Below, one piece after another: positions 6,814 through 9,572 of a DNA stretch of 9,572 nucleotides; positions within the stretch are counted from its first letter, which is position 1; the number at the start of each line of letters is the position of its first letter. Location: NCBI GenBank assembly GCA_013362835.1, contig JABFVJ010000301.1:1-9572 (forward strand). Reading direction: 5' to 3'. A program made the translations under genes and the position numbers. The DNA comes from Nonomuraea sp. Its GTDB lineage: Bacteria; Actinomycetota; Actinomycetes; Streptosporangiales; Streptosporangiaceae. The notes under the pieces are model-generated. The model was given only the letters and a program-made list of their open reading frames with translations. It did no database searches and was not told the origin of the DNA.

Positions 6814-7685
6814 ACGTGGTCGTAGTGGTTGGCCGTCACGCCGCCCCGGTCGGACATGGGGTCCCAGCCGCCGCCTGACCGGATGTCGTAGTAGCGCTGC
6901 TTCCAGATGATGTACATCACGCCGATCCGCGGGCCGTTCTTGATCAGCCATTCGGCCAGGGCGTCACCGCGGTCGGCGTCGGCCCCGCTGGCCATCGTGC
7001 CGCCCTGGGACATCATGAAGTCGCAGGCCCGGCCCTTGCCGTGCTCGCCGGGGTCGCCGGGGCGCAGGCAGCCGACGCCGTACTTCATGGGGAAGTTCTG
7101 CATGATCTCGGCGCGTACGGCGATCATGCGCGGGGTCAGGCCCTCGGCGCCGCCGGGCTGCTGGAAGCCGTACTTGGCGAGCAGGCGCTCGATGTCGCGG
7201 CGTTTGCCCTGAAGGGTCTTGATCTCCTTCTTCAGCTTGTTGATCTTGTCGTTGGCGTTGAGCTTGGCCTCTTTCGACTTCTCGATCAACTTCTGGATGC
7301 TCTGGACCCGCTCGGCCCGCTCCCTGGCCATGTACGACATGTTCGCCGCCTGCCCGAGCGCCTGGAAGGGGTCGCCGTCCAGCCCGAAGAGCTGGATGCC
7401 GTCGATCGGGCCCGCGATGTAGGTCTGCTGGACGATGTCGGCCACGTCCGCCTTGGCTTCCGCGAGGCGGGCCTCCAGGTTCCCGGAGACGTCGGTGGCG
7501 TTCTTCGCCTGGATGCGGATCTCCTCCAGGCTCTGGATCTGCCCCCGGTAGAGGTCGTTGAGCCTGGCCGCCTGCTTGGTGAGCCTGCGCAGCTCGGTGG
7601 GGTTGGGGTCGGCGGCCGCCGGCTGCGGGAGCCCGAGCAGCCCGGAGAGGACGGCGACGACCGCGGCGAGCCGCCAGATCCTCAC
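6795..7685 (-). CDS. Secreted coiled-coil protein with M15-like C-terminal domain
   Basis: The 296-residue product starts at GTG 7685, preceded by an AGGGAGGGG ribosome-binding site. Residues 1-25 form a Sec signal peptide (MRIW, a hydrophobic core, PQPAAA before Asp26). Residues 29-170 are charged and helical in two coiled-coil stretches (about 30-90 and 118-170), separated by a Gly/Pro-containing linker. The C-terminal domain (about 183-296) ends in the EHGKGRACDFMM and NHYDHVHVSVF motifs. His215, Asp222 and His290 or His292 match the H-x6-D...HxH zinc ligands of M15 D,D-carboxypeptidases such as VanX/VanY. Cys206 and Cys221 could form a disulfide. I infer a cell-wall-associated protein, perhaps a peptidoglycan hydrolase or one needing a partner. 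Many actinobacterial secreted proteins share this coiled-coil plus M15-like layout, and few have a proven activity. It overlaps the glucosidase gene end. Confidence 0.88.
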   Translation of the reverse strand: MRIWRLAAVVAVLSGLLGLPQPAAADPNPTELRRLTKQAARLNDLYRGQIQSLEEIRIQAKNATDVSGNLEARLAEAKADVADIVQQTYIAGPIDGIQLFGLDGDPFQALGQAANMSYMARERAERVQSIQKLIEKSKEAKLNANDKINKLKKEIKTLQGKRRDIERLLAKYGFQQPGGAEGLTPRMIAVRAEIMQNFPMKYGVGCLRPGDPGEHGKGRACDFMMSQGGTMASGADADRGDALAEWLIKNGPRIGVMYIIWKQRYYDIRSGGGWDPMSDRGGVTANHYDHVHVSVF

Positions 7686-7691
7686 ACCCGT

Positions 7692-7746
7692 CCCCTCCCT
7701 ACATAGACGGACCGAAACTATAGAAGATGATCTTGTTGGCTGTCAC
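7692..7746 (-). promoter_or_regulatory. Promoter and RBS of the secreted coiled-coil protein
   Basis: On the minus strand GTGACA (7746-7741), an 18-bp spacer and TATAGT (7722-7717) form a good housekeeping-type promoter. AGGGAGGGG (7700-7692) lies 6 nt before the GTG start. The expected transcript start is near 7710. Confidence 0.6.
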
Positions 7747-7815
7747 CTGAACAGGACAACTCGCACACACGGCACGCGAGTGCCGCACCCTCTTGCGTGC
7801 GCGGACAGAACATGG

Positions 7816-7869
7816 TTCGGTCGCCTTGAGGCCATCGGCTGTCAAGCAAGCATTCGGTCAAGCAGGAGG
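7816..7869 (+). promoter_or_regulatory. Repeated motifs, possible operator, and RBS before the aldehyde dehydrogenase
   Basis: Two short direct repeats interleave here. GTCAAGCA occurs at 7841-7848 and 7857-7864, a 16-bp offset. TTCGGTC occurs at 7816-7822 and 7853-7859. A weak promoter could be TTGAGG (7826-7831), 17 bp, AGCATT (7849-7854). AGGAGG (7864-7869) is a strong ribosome-binding site 8 nt before ATG 7878 and overlaps the second repeat. Binding there would therefore block transcription or translation start. Confidence 0.4.
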
Positions 7870-7877
7870 CTCACGAC

Positions 7878-9311
7878 ATGCGCCAGCACGACAAGCTGTT
7901 CATCGGGGGCGAATGGGTGACCCCCGCGGGCACCGGGACGATCGACGTCATCTCCCCCCACACCGAGGAGGTCGTGGGCCGGGTGCCCGACGGCACGGCC
8001 GAGGACATGGAACGCGCCGTCGCGGCCGCCCGCCAGGCGTTCGACCACGGGCCGTGGCCGCGCATGTCGTTCGCCGAGCGGGCCGCGGTGATCGAGCGGC
8101 TGGCCGCGATCTACAACGAGCGGCAGGGCGAGATGGCCGCGCTGATCACCGAGGAGATGGGCTCGCCGATCACCTTCTCCAACCTCGCCCAGGCGCCGCA
8201 GCCGCTCGGCATGCTGCAGTTCTACGCCGGGCTGGGCAAGGACTTCGCGCAGGAGGAAGAGCGCCCGGGGCTGTTCGGGCCGATCACCGTACGCCGCGAG
8301 GCCGTGGGCGTCGTCGCGGCCGTGGTGCCGTGGAACGTGCCCCAGTTCGTCACCATGACCAAGGTCGCGCCCGCGCTGCTGGCCGGGTGCACGATCGTGC
8401 TCAAGCCCGCTCCCGAGACGCCTCTGGACGCGTACCTGCTGGCCGAGTGGGCGGTCGAGGCCGGGATCCCGGCGGGCGTGCTCAACATCGTCCCGGCCGG
8501 GCGCGAGGTGAGCGAGCACCTGATCTCGCACGCCGGCGTCGACAAGGTGGCCTTCACCGGCTCCACCGCCGCCGGCCGCCGCATCGCCGCGATCTGCGGC
8601 GAGCAGCTCAAGAGGGTCAGCCTGGAGCTCGGCGGCAAGTCGGCCGCGATCATCCTGGACGACGCCGACCTCCAGGCCAGCATGGGCTTCCTGACCATGG
8701 CCTCGCTGATGAACAACGGCCAGGCGTGCGTGGCTCAGACCCGCATCCTCGCCTCCCGCAGCCGCTACGACGAGGTCGTCGAGGCCGTGGCGAACATGGT
8801 CAACTCCCAGCCCGTCGGCGACCCGGCCGACCCGGCGACCGGCATCGGCCCGCTGGTGGCCAAGCGTCAGCAGGAGCGCGTCGAGAGCTACATCAAGATC
8901 GGCATGGACGAGGGCGCCAAGGTCGTCGTCGGCGGCCTCGACCGTCCCCGCGACCGCGGCTGGTACGTCGCCCCCACGGTCTTCGCCAACGTCAGCAACG
9001 ACATGCGCATCGCCCGCGAGGAGATCTTCGGCCCGGTCCTGGCCGTGATCCCCTACGAGGACGAGGCCGACGCCCTCCGCATCGCCAACGACAGCGACTA
9101 CGGCCTGGCCGGCACGGTCTGGACCGCCGACGCCGAGCACGGCATGGACGTCGCCCGCCAGGTCCGCACCGGCACGTACGGCGTCAACTGCTTCATGCTG
9201 GAGTCGAACGCGCCCTTCGGCGGCTTCAAGGCCAGCGGCATCGGCCGCGAGCTCGGACCCGAGGGCCTCAACAGCTACCTGGAGTACAAGACGATCGCCA
9301 GGCTCGGATGA
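7878..9311 (+). CDS. NAD(P)-dependent aldehyde dehydrogenase
   Basis: The 477-residue product has the usual length and all key motifs of the ALDH superfamily, which oxidises aldehydes to acids in the cytoplasm. Visible are FIGGEWV (8-14), VVPWNVP (149-155, Asn153), LKPAPETPL (175-183, Lys176 for cofactor binding), FTGSTAAGRRI (226-236), SLELGGKSA (248-256, general base Glu250), NNGQACVAQTR (279-289, nucleophile Cys284), EEIFGPVLAV (381-390) and APFGGFKASGIGRE (445-458). The substrate cannot be fixed from sequence, and no pathway genes adjoin it. It has its own RBS and a strong downstream terminator, so it is probably monocistronic. It is divergent from the secreted coiled-coil protein gene, with a 192-bp gap. 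Its activity would complement the aldo/keto reductase some 3 kb away, but a functional link is only a guess. Confidence 0.95.
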   Translation: MRQHDKLFIGGEWVTPAGTGTIDVISPHTEEVVGRVPDGTAEDMERAVAAARQAFDHGPWPRMSFAERAAVIERLAAIYNERQGEMAALITEEMGSPITFSNLAQAPQPLGMLQFYAGLGKDFAQEEERPGLFGPITVRREAVGVVAAVVPWNVPQFVTMTKVAPALLAGCTIVLKPAPETPLDAYLLAEWAVEAGIPAGVLNIVPAGREVSEHLISHAGVDKVAFTGSTAAGRRIAAICGEQLKRVSLELGGKSAAIILDDADLQASMGFLTMASLMNNGQACVAQTRILASRSRYDEVVEAVANMVNSQPVGDPADPATGIGPLVAKRQQERVESYIKIGMDEGAKVVVGGLDRPRDRGWYVAPTVFANVSNDMRIAREEIFGPVLAVIPYEDEADALRIANDSDYGLAGTVWTADAEHGMDVARQVRTGTYGVNCFMLESNAPFGGFKASGIGRELGPEGLNSYLEYKTIARLG

Positions 9312-9312
9312 C

Positions 9313-9345
9313 GGAAGGGGCCCCGCGATCGGCGGGGCCCCTTCC
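9313..9345 (+). terminator. Strong hairpin terminator after the aldehyde dehydrogenase
   Basis: A perfect 14-bp inverted repeat (GGAAGGGGCCCCGC, loop GATCG, GCGGGGCCCCTTCC) starts 1 nt after the stop codon. There is no long T-tract, as is common for GC-rich actinobacterial terminators. The arms end in AA/TT, and the hairpin is nearly symmetric, so it could act in both directions. Confidence 0.9.
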
Positions 9346-9572
9346 TCCGGGCCCGGACGGCACCCAGCGTGCCCCCGCAACGCTAGGTGCGAATCCGCCG
9401 CCTACAGCCGGCGACTGCCCGACTACTGAAGTATGTCCCATGTCCACCGCCAGGGCGGTTTCCTTCCCGAGGGACTTTTCTCCCGGCGGATTCTTTCCAT
9501 CCGCTCTAGGTAGACGTGTATTACTCACGAAAGGTTCGAGGAGATCCATTTACCGATTCGCCGGATGAGTTC
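9346..9572 (+). other. Structured non-coding region, possible RNA leader of a downstream gene
   Basis: No convincing gene is seen here. The stretch holds several inverted repeats: GCACC-c-AGCGT with ACGCT-a-GGTGC (9360-9370 and 9380-9390), CGCCG/CGGCG (9396-9400 and 9409-9413), ACCGC/GCGGT around the CAGG at about 9453, and GCGGAT/ATCCGC (9486-9491 and 9499-9504). GAATCCGCCG (9391-9400) is also a perfect complement of CGGCGGATTC (9484-9493). GAGGAG (9538-9543) resembles an RBS, but no ATG or GTG follows at proper distance. ATG 9565 could start a gene beyond the edge. A 42-codon frame from ATG 9440 to the stop at 9568 lacks an RBS. The GC content is visibly lower than in the genes. I do not recognise a known riboswitch class. 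Confidence 0.45.

Noticed and set aside
5401..6951. Upstream extension of the TetR frame to a 729-residue protein
   Set aside because: The added part is antisense to the GH1 gene, with no recognisable domain. The TetR domain begins right after ATG 5400.
9346..9357. A 12-bp palindrome TCCGGGCCCGGA after the terminator
   Set aside because: It has no loop or accompanying signal and is probably chance in GC-rich DNA next to the terminator.
7842..9380. A 512-codon minus-strand frame
   Set aside because: It is a shadow of the aldehyde dehydrogenase. Its start lies beyond the terminator hairpin and it has no domain.
9376..9400. A tRNA T-arm or cobalamin-box look-alike containing GGTGCGAATCC
   Set aside because: No acceptor, D or anticodon arms can be drawn around it. 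The GGGAA and downstream box expected of a cobalamin riboswitch are missing.
9440..9568. A 42-codon plus-strand frame starting MSTARAVSF
   Set aside because: It has no RBS, no recognisable motif, and overlaps the inverted-repeat structure. It is kept only as a remote possibility of a leader peptide.

Overview
The window is very GC-rich, with GTG starts, actinobacterial-type regulators and strong GC bias at third codon positions. This points to a filamentous actinomycete, probably near Streptosporangiaceae or Streptomyces. The exact genus is inference. Eight protein-coding genes are supported, one of them cut by the left edge. I see no rRNA or tRNA gene, insertion sequence, phage gene or CRISPR array.

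Left part (1-3725, minus strand). Three genes run in the same direction. Read in transcription order they are a MerR-family regulator (3366-3725), a PbpA-like penicillin-binding protein (1890-3329), and a large NB-ARC/TPR regulator of the LuxR type (1-1833, C-terminus outside the window). The gaps are only 36 and 56 bp, so read-through is possible. The PBP has lost all three catalytic motifs and is probably a pseudoenzyme. The large regulator holds the only two TTA codons I found in the window's genes.

MerR/aldo-keto reductase control region (3721-3806). Two 20-bp palindromes with the same half-site each sit inside the 19-bp spacer of a divergent promoter. The promoters are mirror images: -35, 19-bp spacer, -10, 7 nt, start codon. 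Both mRNAs are therefore probably leaderless. The MerR protein carries a cysteine at the position of the sensor thiol in AdhR/NmlR, and the divergent gene is an aldo/keto reductase. Together this reads as a compact sensor and detoxification unit for reactive aldehydes or electrophiles.

Middle (4730-7685). The aldo/keto reductase converges on a TetR regulator across a 32-bp gap that lies within an imperfect 22-bp duplication. The TetR gene is divergent from a GH1 beta-glucosidase, which it may control. The beta-glucosidase overlaps tail-to-tail, by 19 bp, a secreted coiled-coil protein with an M15-peptidase-like zinc-site pattern.

Right part (7686-9572). An aldehyde dehydrogenase follows, preceded by repeated short motifs and closed by a perfect 14-bp terminator hairpin. 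The last 220 bases hold no convincing gene. They contain several hairpins, including two mutually exclusive pairings, and may be a structured leader for a gene beyond the window.
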